Below, piece after piece: positions 1 to 8,900 of a stretch of DNA of 64,000 nucleotides; within the stretch, counting starts at the first letter, position 1; each line of letters begins with the position of its first letter. The stretch spans positions 372,001 to 436,000 of the forward strand of contig JAGIBK010000001.1 of assembly GCA_017744355.1 (NCBI GenBank), written 5' to 3'. Made by a program: the position numbers and the translations under genes. Source of the stretch: a bacterium. Lineage in GTDB: Bacteria; Cyanobacteriota; Sericytochromatia; S15B-MN24; UBA4093. The notes under the pieces were generated by a model. It was not told the DNA's origin, ran no database searches, and worked only from the letters and a program-made list of their open reading frames with translations.

Positions 1-1
1 G

Positions 2-550
2 AACTTCATTCACGTAGAAGCGCCGAACTTTTTCCCCGCACTTCGCGAGCAGCTCGGCATCCAGGACTTCATCGCCATGGGCCACAGCGTTGGCGGAGCC
101 ATGGCGGCGCTTTGCGCTGCGGCCTTTCCGTCGGCGTGCCGCGCCCTCGTGACGGAGTCCGCGCAGGCATTCGTCGAAGATCGAACCATCCAGGGGATCC
201 GCGAGGCCAAGGCGGCCTTCCAACAGGAAGGGCAGTTGGATCGCCTCAAGAAGTACCATGGTGATAAGGCGCGTTGGGTGCTGGATGCCTGGACGGTGAC
301 CTGGCTCTCGCCGGAATTTCAGTCGTGGAATCTTGATGCGGACCTTTCAGAGGTCGTCTGTCCGGCCCTCATCATCCATGGGGAGCAGGATGAATACGGT
401 TCCGTGGCTCACCCCATGAGGCTGGCCAAGGCGATGGCCGGCGAGACGCAGGTCGAGATATTGCCGGGCAGGCGCCACGTTCCCCACAAAGAGGCCGAAG
501 GGCTAATCGTCGAGCTCATCAGGAGCTTTCTCGAGCGTGTGGTGCGCTAA
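2..550 (+). CDS. Alpha/beta hydrolase, 5' end truncated by window
   Basis: The reading frame is open from the window edge, so the N-terminus is missing. The visible part holds the nucleophile elbow G-H-S-V-G-G (Ser at about base 85), the acid-strand context IIHGEQDEYGS with its Asp, and a late His in GRRHVPHKEAEG. This is the complete Ser-Asp-His order of the alpha/beta hydrolase fold. The substrate cannot be told; the family includes esterases, lipases and haloperoxidase-like enzymes. No signal peptide can be judged because the start is lost. The following gene starts 129 bases downstream after an AT-richer gap, so the two are probably separate units. The fold call is firm, the function is open. 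Confidence 0.85.
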   Translation, partial: NFIHVEAPNFFPALREQLGIQDFIAMGHSVGGAMAALCAAAFPSACRALVTESAQAFVEDRTIQGIREAKAAFQQEGQLDRLKKYHGDKARWVLDAWTVTWLSPEFQSWNLDADLSEVVCPALIIHGEQDEYGSVAHPMRLAKAMAGETQVEILPGRRHVPHKEAEGLIVELIRSFLERVVR

Positions 551-679
551 ACGCGTTGCTCAAGCTCCCAATCCAGACAGCGTGTCTATGCCTTAGGGCT
601 GGGTGAGCTCCCGAAGGCTTGCTCTACAGGCGCTTTCCTGTGATTGTAATATTATCGCTATCTTGAGGACTGACTTTCA

Positions 680-1690
680 ATGAACCAAACCTTGCGCGAT
701 CGATATTCCCCAACCGTGTTGGCCGTTTTTGCTCAGCGCTACGGCGTGCGCCCCGAGGAGGTGACCAACCTCGGTGGCTTTGAGAGCTTCGTCTTCGCCT
801 TTTCGCGCGATGGGGGCGACTACATCCTCAAGATTACGCACACCGTCGCGCGCTCCTTTGAACACCTCGAAGGCGAGCTCGAGTGGTTGAACTACCTGGC
901 GGACCACGGCGTTCCCGTTTCTCGTGCCGTGCCTTCGCTGGAAGGGCGTTTGATCGAGAAATTGGCGGACGAATCAGGCGAGTATCTCGCCATCGCCTAC
1001 GAGAAGGCTCCGGGTACTCCGATCGTGCAGGCCGACATGACGCCCGCGCTGTATCGCACGTGGGGCAACTTGATCGGGCGCATGCACGCGCTTACGCGCG
1101 CCTACGAGCCGAGTCGACCGGGCTTGCGCCGTCAGACCTGGGAAGAGGTCAGCTTAGCGGGCTTCAAGGTGCCGGAGGATCACGCCTGGTTTGCCGAGCG
1201 CGCAGCGGCCCTCTATCCGCGCCTGCATGCGCTGCCGAAGGGCCCTGACGCTTACGGCCTCGTGCACAGCGATCTCCACTTCGGAAACGTCTTATTGCAT
1301 GAGGGGCGCCTTACGGCCTTCGACTTCGACGATGCGCACTATACCTGGTTCGCCAACGATGTCGCGATCACCTTGTTCTATGTCCTGACCTGGTCCGCCC
1401 TCTGGAAGTGGGAGGCTGATGGCTTCGCCACCGAGTTCTTGACGACGTTTCTCGAGGGGTACCGAGAAGCGGCCCCCTTCGATGACGCCTGGCTCGCCTA
1501 CTTCCCGGACTTCTTGCGCTTGCGGCGCTTGGTGCTGTACGGCGCTCTCTTCCAGGCCTTCGGGCCCGATGAGATGCCAGAGCGCGAGCGCAAGCTCTTC
1601 GAAACCCTACGGCAGGGCATTCTCACTGACAGCGAGGTCGTCGATTTGGACTTCACGCGCTTTGTCGCTCAAACCCCCGAGCGCTGCTAG
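680..1690 (+). CDS. APH/choline-kinase-type phosphotransferase
   Basis: This 336-residue protein has the kinase-like fold of the aminoglycoside phosphotransferase family. A conserved Lys lies in YILKIT (residue 51), the catalytic loop HSDLHFGN is at 196-203 (Asp198 catalytic base, Asn203 metal ligand), and the metal-binding DFDD is at 215-218. The early motif NLGGFESFVF serves as the nucleotide-binding loop. Family members phosphorylate small hydroxylated molecules (homoserine, choline, methylthioribose, aminoglycosides) or, like SrkA, proteins. Nothing here selects among these, so a resistance role should not be assumed. The start is an ATG about 10 bases after TTGAGGACTG, with an AT-rich stretch and a TATTAT-like element upstream. 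Confidence 0.85.
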   Translation: MNQTLRDRYSPTVLAVFAQRYGVRPEEVTNLGGFESFVFAFSRDGGDYILKITHTVARSFEHLEGELEWLNYLADHGVPVSRAVPSLEGRLIEKLADESGEYLAIAYEKAPGTPIVQADMTPALYRTWGNLIGRMHALTRAYEPSRPGLRRQTWEEVSLAGFKVPEDHAWFAERAAALYPRLHALPKGPDAYGLVHSDLHFGNVLLHEGRLTAFDFDDAHYTWFANDVAITLFYVLTWSALWKWEADGFATEFLTTFLEGYREAAPFDDAWLAYFPDFLRLRRLVLYGALFQAFGPDEMPERERKLFETLRQGILTDSEVVDLDFTRFVAQTPERC

Positions 1691-1772
1691 GTTTCTGACG
1701 ACCTAGGGCGAAACGCTATGAGCGCTGACCCGGGAACCCTTCACCCTGCCTGCCTCTGCGGGGGAAATCCCC

Positions 1773-1817
1773 AAAAGGAAATAGCCTGGATCTGATGGAT
1801 CCAGGCTATTTCCTTTT
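1773..1817 (-). terminator. 20-bp hairpin after first tRNA-Glu
   Basis: A perfect 20-bp stem (1773-1792 with 1798-1817) with a loop of about 5 nt. Read on the minus strand it lies directly after the tRNA-Glu at 1820-1892 and its stem ends in four U. It probably terminates or processes the tRNA transcript. Confidence 0.7.
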
Positions 1818-1819
1818 AG

Positions 1820-1892
1820 TACCCGATACGGGATTCGAACCCGTGTTACCGCCGTGAGAGGGCAGCGTCCTAGGCCTCTAGACGAATCGGGC
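1820..1892 (-). tRNA. tRNA-Glu (anticodon CUC)
   Basis: A 73-nt cloverleaf. The acceptor GCCCGAT pairs with ATCGGGT, giving a G1-U72 wobble and discriminator A73. The anticodon loop is CUCUCAC with anticodon CUC, and the T arm contains GGTTCGAATCC. No CCA is encoded (the next bases are CTA). G1-U72 and absence of CCA resemble cyanobacterial and chloroplast tRNA-Glu; most other bacteria use G1-C72. It is identical over all 73 nt to the copy at 1972-2044. Confidence 0.95.
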
Positions 1893-1931
1893 AGGCCATC
1901 GAAGGATCTTGTTAAGGGTGACCTGAGAAGC

Positions 1932-1963
1932 GAATAGCCTGGACCTTTTGATCCAGGCTATTT
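1932..1963 (-). terminator. Hairpin between the two tRNA-Glu copies
   Basis: An 11-12 bp stem (1932-1943 with 1952-1963) with loop CCTTTTGA. It shares the stem sequence AATAGCCTGGA with the hairpin at 1773-1817, but the loop and outer stem have diverged. It lies directly after the upstream tRNA-Glu copy on the minus strand. The weaker stem may allow read-through into the second tRNA. Confidence 0.6.
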
Positions 1964-1971
1964 CGACTTAG

Positions 1972-2044
1972 TACCCGATACGGGATTCGAACCCGTGTTA
2001 CCGCCGTGAGAGGGCAGCGTCCTAGGCCTCTAGACGAATCGGGC
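1972..2044 (-). tRNA. tRNA-Glu (anticodon CUC), second copy
   Basis: Identical in sequence to the tRNA at 1820-1892 and offset by exactly 152 bases. It is the promoter-proximal copy: a sigma70-like promoter lies just upstream on the minus strand. It has the same G1-U72 acceptor end and no encoded CCA. Confidence 0.95.
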
Positions 2045-2072
2045 AGGCCATCGAATTACCTTCGATGTATTT

Positions 2073-2100
2073 ATAATAGCACAGCTCCTTCGGCTTGCAA
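2073..2100 (-). promoter_or_regulatory. Sigma70-like promoter for the tRNA-Glu pair
   Basis: On the minus strand, -35 TTGCAA (2095-2100), a 16-bp spacer and -10 TATTAT (2073-2078), about 29 bases upstream of the first tRNA nucleotide. I see no equally good promoter before the second tRNA. Confidence 0.65.
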
Positions 2101-2307
2101 GCCTCGTGTCGAAAAAATTTCCGCTTGCTTAGTGTCTCCATAACCTGAAACCCAGGCGCATCAAGCCATCACAGGTTGGAAAAATTCTTGCGCCTGCTGG
2201 GTTTGAGGCCGCGTCGTTCGCCGATTCGCCGCTCCCATGCGCTCCCTGAGCGGGTTAAGCCTTAACAAAGCGAGGGTATACCTCTCGGGACGGGAGGTCG
2301 TGTCTCG

Positions 2308-2868
2308 ATGAATCGCATGTTTGCCCTGGGCGTTGCCGCGCTGATGCTTTCGGGCTGTGGCCCCGCCTTCGACGAGCGCCACCTGGATGGCCTGGATCTC
2401 GCCGGCGCGACGGTCGCCGAGTTCCGGGACAAGTACGGCCCCGAAGAGGAGCGCAGCCCCCTCTACGTCATGGGTCTGCCGGTCTACCATCGCCTGCTCT
2501 TTAAGCTGCGCCCCGAGGATGCGAGTCGCATCACCACGGCGCCTTCAGGCAAGCTCTTCGTCGACGAGGGGTCGTCCCACAACGCGATCCGTGTTTGGCT
2601 GCCCCTTCCCAAGGCCCCCCGGAGCTACGAGGAGGCGCTCGGCCGCTGGGACAAGCCCAAGCGCAAGACCATCATTCAGCCCTCGGCGGGGGGCTCCTTG
2701 CCTCTCAACCTGATCGGCATGCGCTACGCCGAGTTCGAGGTGGGCGAGATGGAGGTCGGCCTCTTCTACGACGGCGACTCGGATCGGATCGCCATGATGA
2801 CCTGGGCCCCCTTGTTCAAGGATGAGGAAGCGTCACCCAAGAAGAAGGACGACGCCGACGGCCGCTAG
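2308..2868 (+). CDS. Small lipoprotein of unknown function
   Basis: A 186-residue protein with a lipoprotein signal peptide ending in the lipobox LSGC (Cys17), so it is probably membrane-anchored outside the cytoplasm. The mature part is hydrophilic and charged with no motif I recognise; the C-terminus is a lysine-rich tail (about residues 172-186). A GGGAGG ribosome site precedes the start. The gene converges on the next one, and the two stop codons overlap in the tetranucleotide CTAG. There are at least ten other lipoprotein genes in this window, but I see no clear similarity of this one to them. Confidence 0.8.
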   Translation: MNRMFALGVAALMLSGCGPAFDERHLDGLDLAGATVAEFRDKYGPEEERSPLYVMGLPVYHRLLFKLRPEDASRITTAPSGKLFVDEGSSHNAIRVWLPLPKAPRSYEEALGRWDKPKRKTIIQPSAGGSLPLNLIGMRYAEFEVGEMEVGLFYDGDSDRIAMMTWAPLFKDEEASPKKKDDADGR

Positions 2869-3296
2869 GCGGCGAGGTTCTTCACCATCACCAGCTCCTG
2901 GAGCCCGTCGCGGGTGGACCGGAACAGCACCAGGTCCATGAGCTGCTTCATCAGGAACACCCCGAGCCCGCTGGTGCGGCGCGCGGCCGCATGGGCTTCT
3001 AGATCGACCGGGGCCAGGCGATCGCCTTCGAAGCGCACCCCCGGGTTGGTCATGATCACCCGCACGTGGTCGTTCTCGCGGTACAGCTTGAGGGCGATAC
3101 TCGCGTCGGGCGGCGAGCCCGCATGCTCGATCACGTTCGCGAGCGCCTCGTCGATGGCGAGGGTCAGGTCCGCGAGCGGTGCTTCGGGCAAGCCCGAAAG
3201 GCTCTTGGCCACGAAACGGCGGGCGCTCGCGAGCGACTGGGTGTCCGGCACGAAGCGCATCTCGGCGTAGACGTCGGCCTTCAAAGGTATCGACAC
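2865..3296 (-). CDS. RsbW-like GHKL ATP-binding protein (anti-sigma/Ser kinase type)
   Basis: This 143-residue single-domain HATPase shows the N box DEALANVIEHA (residues 49-59, Asn54) and the G box TSGLGVFLMKQLMD. That layout is typical of RsbW/SpoIIAB-type anti-sigma factors and related serine kinases, which have no histidine phospho-acceptor domain. Such proteins usually bind a sigma factor or phosphorylate an STAS anti-anti-sigma partner. No STAS gene or sigma factor is adjacent, so the partner is unknown. The start is GTG, chosen because GGGAGG lies 6-7 bases upstream. Family confident, target inferred. Confidence 0.85.
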   Translation of the reverse strand: MSIPLKADVYAEMRFVPDTQSLASARRFVAKSLSGLPEAPLADLTLAIDEALANVIEHAGSPPDASIALKLYRENDHVRVIMTNPGVRFEGDRLAPVDLEAHAAARRTSGLGVFLMKQLMDLVLFRSTRDGLQELVMVKNLAA

Positions 3297-3385
3297 GGCA
3301 ACCTCCCCTTCGATCGGTGATAGGGAGGATTGTGCGCCGCCTGCATTACGCCTGTTTTACTGGTGAGTTGAGCAGAGGTGTGGGC

Positions 3386-3574
3386 TCAGCCCTCCAGGGC
3401 TTCCAGGGGCAGGGTGGTCGAAGCCCCTGCCGGCGAGCTGATGATCAGCGCGTTGCCCTCTTCCTCGTAAATCGCCGCCACGATGCGGCAGTCCTGGCAC
3501 GCGTAAAGGCGTGCTGTCGCGCGCTGCAGGGCGCGCTGGCACGAGGGGCAGATAAAGGCTTGCTCGCTCGACAT
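3386..3574 (-). CDS. Mini zinc-ribbon protein, 62 aa
   Basis: A 62-residue protein with two CxxC knuckles, CPSC near residue 9 and CQDC near residue 26, spaced as in a small zinc ribbon, followed by an acidic-hydrophobic tail. The start is the ATG at 3574, preceded by AAGGGG; the longer upstream frame has the composition of an antisense shadow and was not used. Function unknown. Zinc binding is predicted from the Cys pattern only. Confidence 0.6.
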   Translation of the reverse strand: MSSEQAFICPSCQRALQRATARLYACQDCRIVAAIYEEEGNALIISSPAGASTTLPLEALEG

Positions 3575-3647
3575 AAGCCCCTTGTACCCACATGGCGTTC
3601 GAATCCTGCTCCAAAATTTTTCGGTGGGATCCCCCCTCATCCGCCCG

Positions 3648-5879
3648 TCAAGGCGCGAGCCGCTGGCCGCCGACGCTCGGGCCGCTCGCGACGTTCCCCC
3701 CGAGCCAGCCCAAGAAGGCGTCGGCGCCGCTGCCCGCGACCGCGGGACCCGAGATCCCTGCCCCCAGGACGACGGCGAACGGGGTGCCGGGATTGGCCAG
3801 GTCCTTGTCGAGGACCTGGGCGAAGGCACCGGGGGCGTCCACGCGGCCGTCGACCCATGCGAGCAGGTAGCGGGTGGCATCGAGCGAAGCGATCGCAGGC
3901 GTACTCTCCTCGCCGTGGCCCGGGTGGAGGGCTCCCAGGTAGGTGGGGCTGGTGCCCAGCGCCGTGCCGCCCACGATCCGGCGTGCGCCGATCTCGCGCT
4001 GGCCGCTGCGGGTCTCGGACCAGACGGCCATCATGTGGCCGAGCCCCCCCGAGAGCATGGGCTGGCGCTGCGGGTTCGCCCCTTCGGCCACCGCGAACGC
4101 CGTGCCCGCTGCCGAGCCGAGGCTGTTGACGATCCGCGCCATGACGTCGGTGTCGCTGCCGATGGCCTGCTCCCAGCACACCGCGTAGGAGGAGCCGTCC
4201 CAGGCAGCACTCGGGCGCGAGGCGTTGCTCGATACCAGGGTGGCCGGGGCCCCGAGGCCGCTCGAGAAGAGCCGGCACTGAATCGACGAGGGTGCCTCCT
4301 GCCAGGCGACCAGGGCGTCGTTGACCCCCGGAGCCACCGCGATCGAGAGGATATCAGGCCGAGCGTCCGCGAGCATCACCGGCGCCCCGCTGGGGGCCCC
4401 TGCCGGATCGAGACGTAGGATCTTGATTTGGCGGCTGCCCACGGGCCCGTCCGCGTAAGCGAGCCAGAACTTGCCGCTGCCCCAGCTGAGCACCGGCATG
4501 GGGTCGGCCGAGAAGGTCGTGGCGATGCTCAGGTCGCTGGCGGCCCAGGCGGTGCCGCTCAGGCGCTGCCCCTGGATCCGGTAGGTCCCGCTCGACTCGT
4601 CGTAGCCGCTCCAGACGGCGATCGCCCCCGAGGAGCCGACGGCGACCGATACCCTGCTCTGTGGCGCGGCGCTGCCGTGGGCGAAAGGTGCCCCCACTGT
4701 GGGCGAGACGAAGACCCGGGCCTCGCTCGTGACGTTGCCGTTGGAGAGGGTCGCAAGGCCCATCCCGATCGCCTTCCCCTGGAACTGGCCAGGGGTGGCC
4801 GGGTCGGGGGTGAGCACGGCATCAGGGGTCGCCGCCCAGGTGACCAGGGGGGCCGAGAGGGCCGCGCCGGTGCTGTCGCTCGCAAGCGCCGTGAAGCGGA
4901 ACGAGCCGTTGAGCGGCAGGATCAAGGGCCCGGCTGGCGAGGGCGTCAGGTCGCTGATCACCTTGAAGTCCCCGGGGCTGACCCCCGAGATCAGGCCGAC
5001 CTTGACGACCACCCGGCCGCTCTGGGCCCCGTTCGGGACCTTGGTGCGGATGCGCTGGTCGTTCTCGACGGTCACGTCGCTCAGGCGCACCCCGTTGAGG
5101 TAGACCTCGACGGTGTTGCCCAGCGAGGTGGACTTGCCGAAGTTCTGGCCCAGGATCTCGAACTCGGCGCCGGGGCCTGCCATGGCCGGGCGCAGCTCGC
5201 GCACGGTCGGCGGCGTCAGGGAGAGGGGGAGGGCGTCCAGGGTCGTGACCTGGCCCGGCTTGACCTCCACGTCGGCGACCTCGCCTCGGCCCAGGCCCTG
5301 GTTGCTCGCCACAAGCCGGAAGCGGCCCGCCGGCACGTTGTTGAGCCGGAAGTTGCCCTGCTCGTCGGTCTTGACCATGTAGCTGAGGCCCGGGGTGAAG
5401 ACGTCGGTCCCAAGCAGGTTGACCCCCGTGTGGTTGGGGGTGGTGATCCGGCCTGCGATGCTGCCCACCGGCGCCAGGCGCATGTCGCCGAGGTCGAGCA
5501 TGACCCCCCCGCGCACCGCGACCGACTGGCGCACGGCCTTGCGATCGTCCGACTGGATCGCCTCGACGTTGACCTCGCCCTCGGGCGGGTTGGCGAAGGC
5601 GAAGCGGCCGTCCGTATTGGTGCGGACCTCGGAGGTGCTCTCGGAGACCCCCTGGGTCGTGAAGGGAATGCCGTTGGTGAAGGGGATGGCGTTGGTGAAG
5701 CTCGCCCGGACCAGCACCCCGCCCACCGGACGCCCTTGCATGTCGAGGATCCGCCCTCCCAGCGGTGACGGCGTCGTGGCCGGAGCCCCCCACGGCCACG
5801 GGCAGCCCCCGAGCAGCGCCGCCGAGAGGCAGGCCGCCGCGAGGGTCCATCGGAAGCTCGTCTGGGCGCTGTGGCGCAT
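3648..5879 (-). CDS. Large lipoprotein with carboxypeptidase-regulatory-like and IPT/TIG domains
   Basis: A 743-residue surface lipoprotein (lipobox LLGGC, Cys26). After the signal come about two carboxypeptidase-regulatory-like beta repeats (GGRILDMQGRPVGGVLVRA near 40-58, then GSIAGRITT near 140). These are followed by an IPT/TIG domain (AGPGAEFEILGQNFG, about 235-250) and a bacterial Ig-like segment. The C-terminal half is a repetitive beta-propeller-like region with recurring W-D-G-x-x-Y and W-x-D/E-x-R motifs (SAAWDGSSYAVCWEQ, YLLAWVDGRVD). No catalytic motif is seen. It probably has an adhesive or structural role outside the cell. The internal ATG at 5879 is chosen over an upstream one because it begins the signal peptide and follows AAAGG. 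Confidence 0.85.
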   Translation of the reverse strand: MRHSAQTSFRWTLAAACLSAALLGGCPWPWGAPATTPSPLGGRILDMQGRPVGGVLVRASFTNAIPFTNGIPFTTQGVSESTSEVRTNTDGRFAFANPPEGEVNVEAIQSDDRKAVRQSVAVRGGVMLDLGDMRLAPVGSIAGRITTPNHTGVNLLGTDVFTPGLSYMVKTDEQGNFRLNNVPAGRFRLVASNQGLGRGEVADVEVKPGQVTTLDALPLSLTPPTVRELRPAMAGPGAEFEILGQNFGKSTSLGNTVEVYLNGVRLSDVTVENDQRIRTKVPNGAQSGRVVVKVGLISGVSPGDFKVISDLTPSPAGPLILPLNGSFRFTALASDSTGAALSAPLVTWAATPDAVLTPDPATPGQFQGKAIGMGLATLSNGNVTSEARVFVSPTVGAPFAHGSAAPQSRVSVAVGSSGAIAVWSGYDESSGTYRIQGQRLSGTAWAASDLSIATTFSADPMPVLSWGSGKFWLAYADGPVGSRQIKILRLDPAGAPSGAPVMLADARPDILSIAVAPGVNDALVAWQEAPSSIQCRLFSSGLGAPATLVSSNASRPSAAWDGSSYAVCWEQAIGSDTDVMARIVNSLGSAAGTAFAVAEGANPQRQPMLSGGLGHMMAVWSETRSGQREIGARRIVGGTALGTSPTYLGALHPGHGEESTPAIASLDATRYLLAWVDGRVDAPGAFAQVLDKDLANPGTPFAVVLGAGISGPAVAGSGADAFLGWLGGNVASGPSVGGQRLAP

Positions 5880-5972
5880 GCGGCTACCTTTCCGTGCGAC
5901 GGGGGGAACATTCGCTTGCTCGATAATAGCCAAGGGGATGAGGGGCGGCCTCGTGAGGGATGGCCAAAAGAC

Positions 5973-8900
5973 TTAGCCGGGAGGGGGCAGGTCGCGAGTC
6001 TCACCCTGCCAGGCGAGGGTTTCGCGGGCCCCCTGCACCCCGAGCGAAGAAAGCAGCCGATCCCCCTCGCTCGCGGCGGCCTTGGCCTCCTCGGGCCGCC
6101 CCTCGGCCCGCAGCAGGCGCGATGACAGCAAGAGGTGGCGGGCTCGATCGAGCGGGGTCTCGGCCTGAGCCAAGCAGCTTTCGGCCAAATCCAGGTGGGT
6201 GCGCGCCTGGCTCAGGTCGCCGAGCTCCAGGGCCGCCTGCGCCTGCGATCGCGCGATCGCCCCGCGCCGGAGCCAGTCGCCCTGGGCGGCGGCGAGCCCC
6301 ATGGCCCGCTGGTGCCAGCGGTCGGCCTCGGGGTAGGCGCGCGCGGCCAGGGCGATGTCGCCCAGGGCCGCGCAGGCCTCGGCGATGAGCTCGGTCTCCT
6401 GGATGGCTTCGAGTACGCCGAGCCCCTCGAAGAGCACCGCGCGCGCCTGCTCAAGATCCCCTTTGAGGCGCAGGGCCTCGCCCAAGGCGCACAAGGAGGC
6501 GCCGATTCCGAAGCGATCGCCCAGCGTCTTGCGGATCTCGAGGGCCTCGCGGTGCTGGCGCTCGGCCTCGAGGGCCGCGCCGCGCCTTGCTGCGAGGTCA
6601 CCCTGGTTGTTGAGGACGGTCGCGACGTGGCCCTGGTCCCCGATGCGCTGGTAGATGGCGAGGCTGCGCTGGTAGTGGCCCTCGGCCTCGGCCCACGCCC
6701 CGCAGTCGCTCTCGACCATGCCCAGGTTGTTGAGCGAGGAGGCGATTGCCGCGAGGTCCCCGGCGCGCTCGCGCGCCTCCAGGGCCTGGGCGTGGGCGCT
6801 GCGTGCCTCGCTCCAGCGATTTTGCCGGTAGTGGACGATGCCCATGACGCTCAGGGCCCGGGCGCGCTCGAGCTCGAGGGTGCCCGGCGAGAGGGAGGCG
6901 AGGGCCTCGTTGCAGTCGGCGAGGCAGGCTGCATGGTCGCCGCCCCGCAGCCGCAGCCAGGCCCGGTTGACCAGCAAGGAGGCGCGCAGGGTCTCGCCCG
7001 GCTGGACGAGCCCGAGCGCCTGCTCGTAGCTTTCGAGGGCGGCAGCGAACGCCCCACGCCGCTCGTGAATGCCGCCCAGGGCCTGCAGTAGCCGTGTCTG
7101 GGTCGTGGGAACCGGAGAAAGGGCAAGGGCTTGAACCAGGCGATCCTGAGCGGCGGCGTACTCGCCCAGGGTGGTCTCGACCTCGGCGAGCTCGAAGAGC
7201 AAGCCCCCTAGCCGCTCGGGTGCGTCGGGGAAGGCGGCGCGGTCCAGGAGGGCGATGGCCTCGCGCAGGCAGGTGCGGGCCTCGTCGTTGGCGTAGGTCA
7301 GGCGCGCCAGGCTCGCGGCGCGCTGGAGGTAGGAAAAGGCCTTTGTCGCCTCGTCGGCCTGTAGAAAGTGGCGCGCGAGTGCCGAAACTTGCCCGTCGTG
7401 GGTCCCATGGTGGTGCTCCAGGTGCTGGGCGACTCGGCGGTGCAAGTCGCGCCGCTTGCGCTGGAGCATGCCGTAGTAGACGACCTCATGCACGATCGCC
7501 TGGCTGAAGGCGTAACTCGAAGGCTCGCTCGGGCGAATCCACTCGCGCTCGGTCAGGCTCAAGAGGATCGCCTCGACCTGGGGGGTGCCCGCGATCGCTC
7601 TCAGCAGCGTCGGATCGAAGACCCGTCCGATCACGGCGGCCACCTCGAGCAGCTCGCGCTCGGGGGCGGGCAGGCGATCGAGACGGGCGGCCACCAGGCC
7701 CTTGAGCGAGGGCGAGAGCCCCGCCTCCAGGTCGGCCCCCTCGATCAGGGACCGCACCAGCTCCTTGAGCACCATGGGGTTGCCCTCGGAGCGCCGCACG
7801 GCCGCGTCCAGGTCCTGAGGGGACAGGGCGTCCTGCTCGGAGGTGAGGCTCGACGCCAGGCGTGTGGCCTCGGCCTCGCCCAGGGGCCGGACCGAGATCA
7901 GGCTCCGGTCGAGGCCCGGCGGCGAGGCGTCTTCGGGAAGCCGGGTGCCCGGGCGTGCCTGGGCGAGCACCATGAGCTGCCCCTGCCCCTGGGCGAGCGC
8001 CTTGGCGAGGGCTTCGAGCCAGTCCCACGAAGCGGCGTCGACCCACTGGACGTCCTCGACCACGAGGAGCAGGGGGGCCGTGCGCGAGGCGGTGATGAGG
8101 GCTCGGATCGAGGCCGCGACGGCCGCGTTGATGCGCAGGTGATCCGGCACCCCTTTCAGCGGCGCGTCGGTTGCGGCCACCCCCCAGAGGAGGGCGATCA
8201 GGGCCGCGTCCTCATCCTTGCAGGCATCGAGCGCGCCGAGGCGCTTGGCGAGCGTCTGCGAAAGCTCGCTCGGATGCGCCCCCGCGGCCAGGCCGAGCCA
8301 GGCTTCGAGGAGCTGGCGGACCAGCTCGAAGGCGCGGTCCTGGTGGTAGGAGACGCCGCGCCCCGCGAGCACTTGCCCCGGGCGCTCGGCGCGCATGAAG
8401 GCATCGACCAGGTGGGTCTTGCCGACCCCCGCCTCCCCCAGCAGGGTCACCCACTGAGGCACGCCCCCCTGAGCGGCTAGCCAGTGGTCGCGCAGGGCGG
8501 CGCGCTCGCGCTCGCGTCCCACCGTCTGCTGCGAGAGCCGGCGCGGTTCGCCGGGGGCATGGCGGCCGAGCAACTCGAAGGCCGCCACCCGATCCCGCTT
8601 GCCCTTGAGGGAGAGAGGGCTCAGGGCCCGGTAGCTGAAGGCCTGGCAGGTCAGCCGGTAAGTCTGCTCGCTGACGAGGATCGACCCGGGCTCGGCGGCA
8701 GCCTCCAGTCGCTGGGCCAGGTTGACCGCATCGCCCATGACGGTGTACTCGCGCTTGTGGGCCCCGCCCACCTCGCCCGCCACGACCAGGCCGGTGTTGA
8801 GGCCGATCCGGACCTTGAGGCCGAAGCCCATCCGCCCCTCGAGATCGGCCGCGAAGGCCTGGGCGGCCTCCTGCATGGCGAGGGCCGCGCTCACGGCCCG

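Larger units (their letters stand above)
1780..2055. repeat. Tandem duplication of a hairpin + tRNA-Glu cassette
   Basis: Two units, about 1780-1903 and 1933-2055, share the hairpin stem, the whole tRNA and the flank AGGCCATCGAA. They differ in the hairpin loop and outer stem. The strict identity of the tRNAs beside drifted hairpins suggests a recent duplication or gene conversion. Confidence 0.85.

Noticed and set aside
680..1690. Aminoglycoside resistance gene
   Set aside because: The fold is shared by many small-molecule kinases; no mobile element or resistance neighbour supports a resistance role.
1773..2055. Repeated palindromic units with constant spacing, considered as CRISPR-like
   Set aside because: Only two units, each containing a complete tRNA; no array of spacers and no cas gene.
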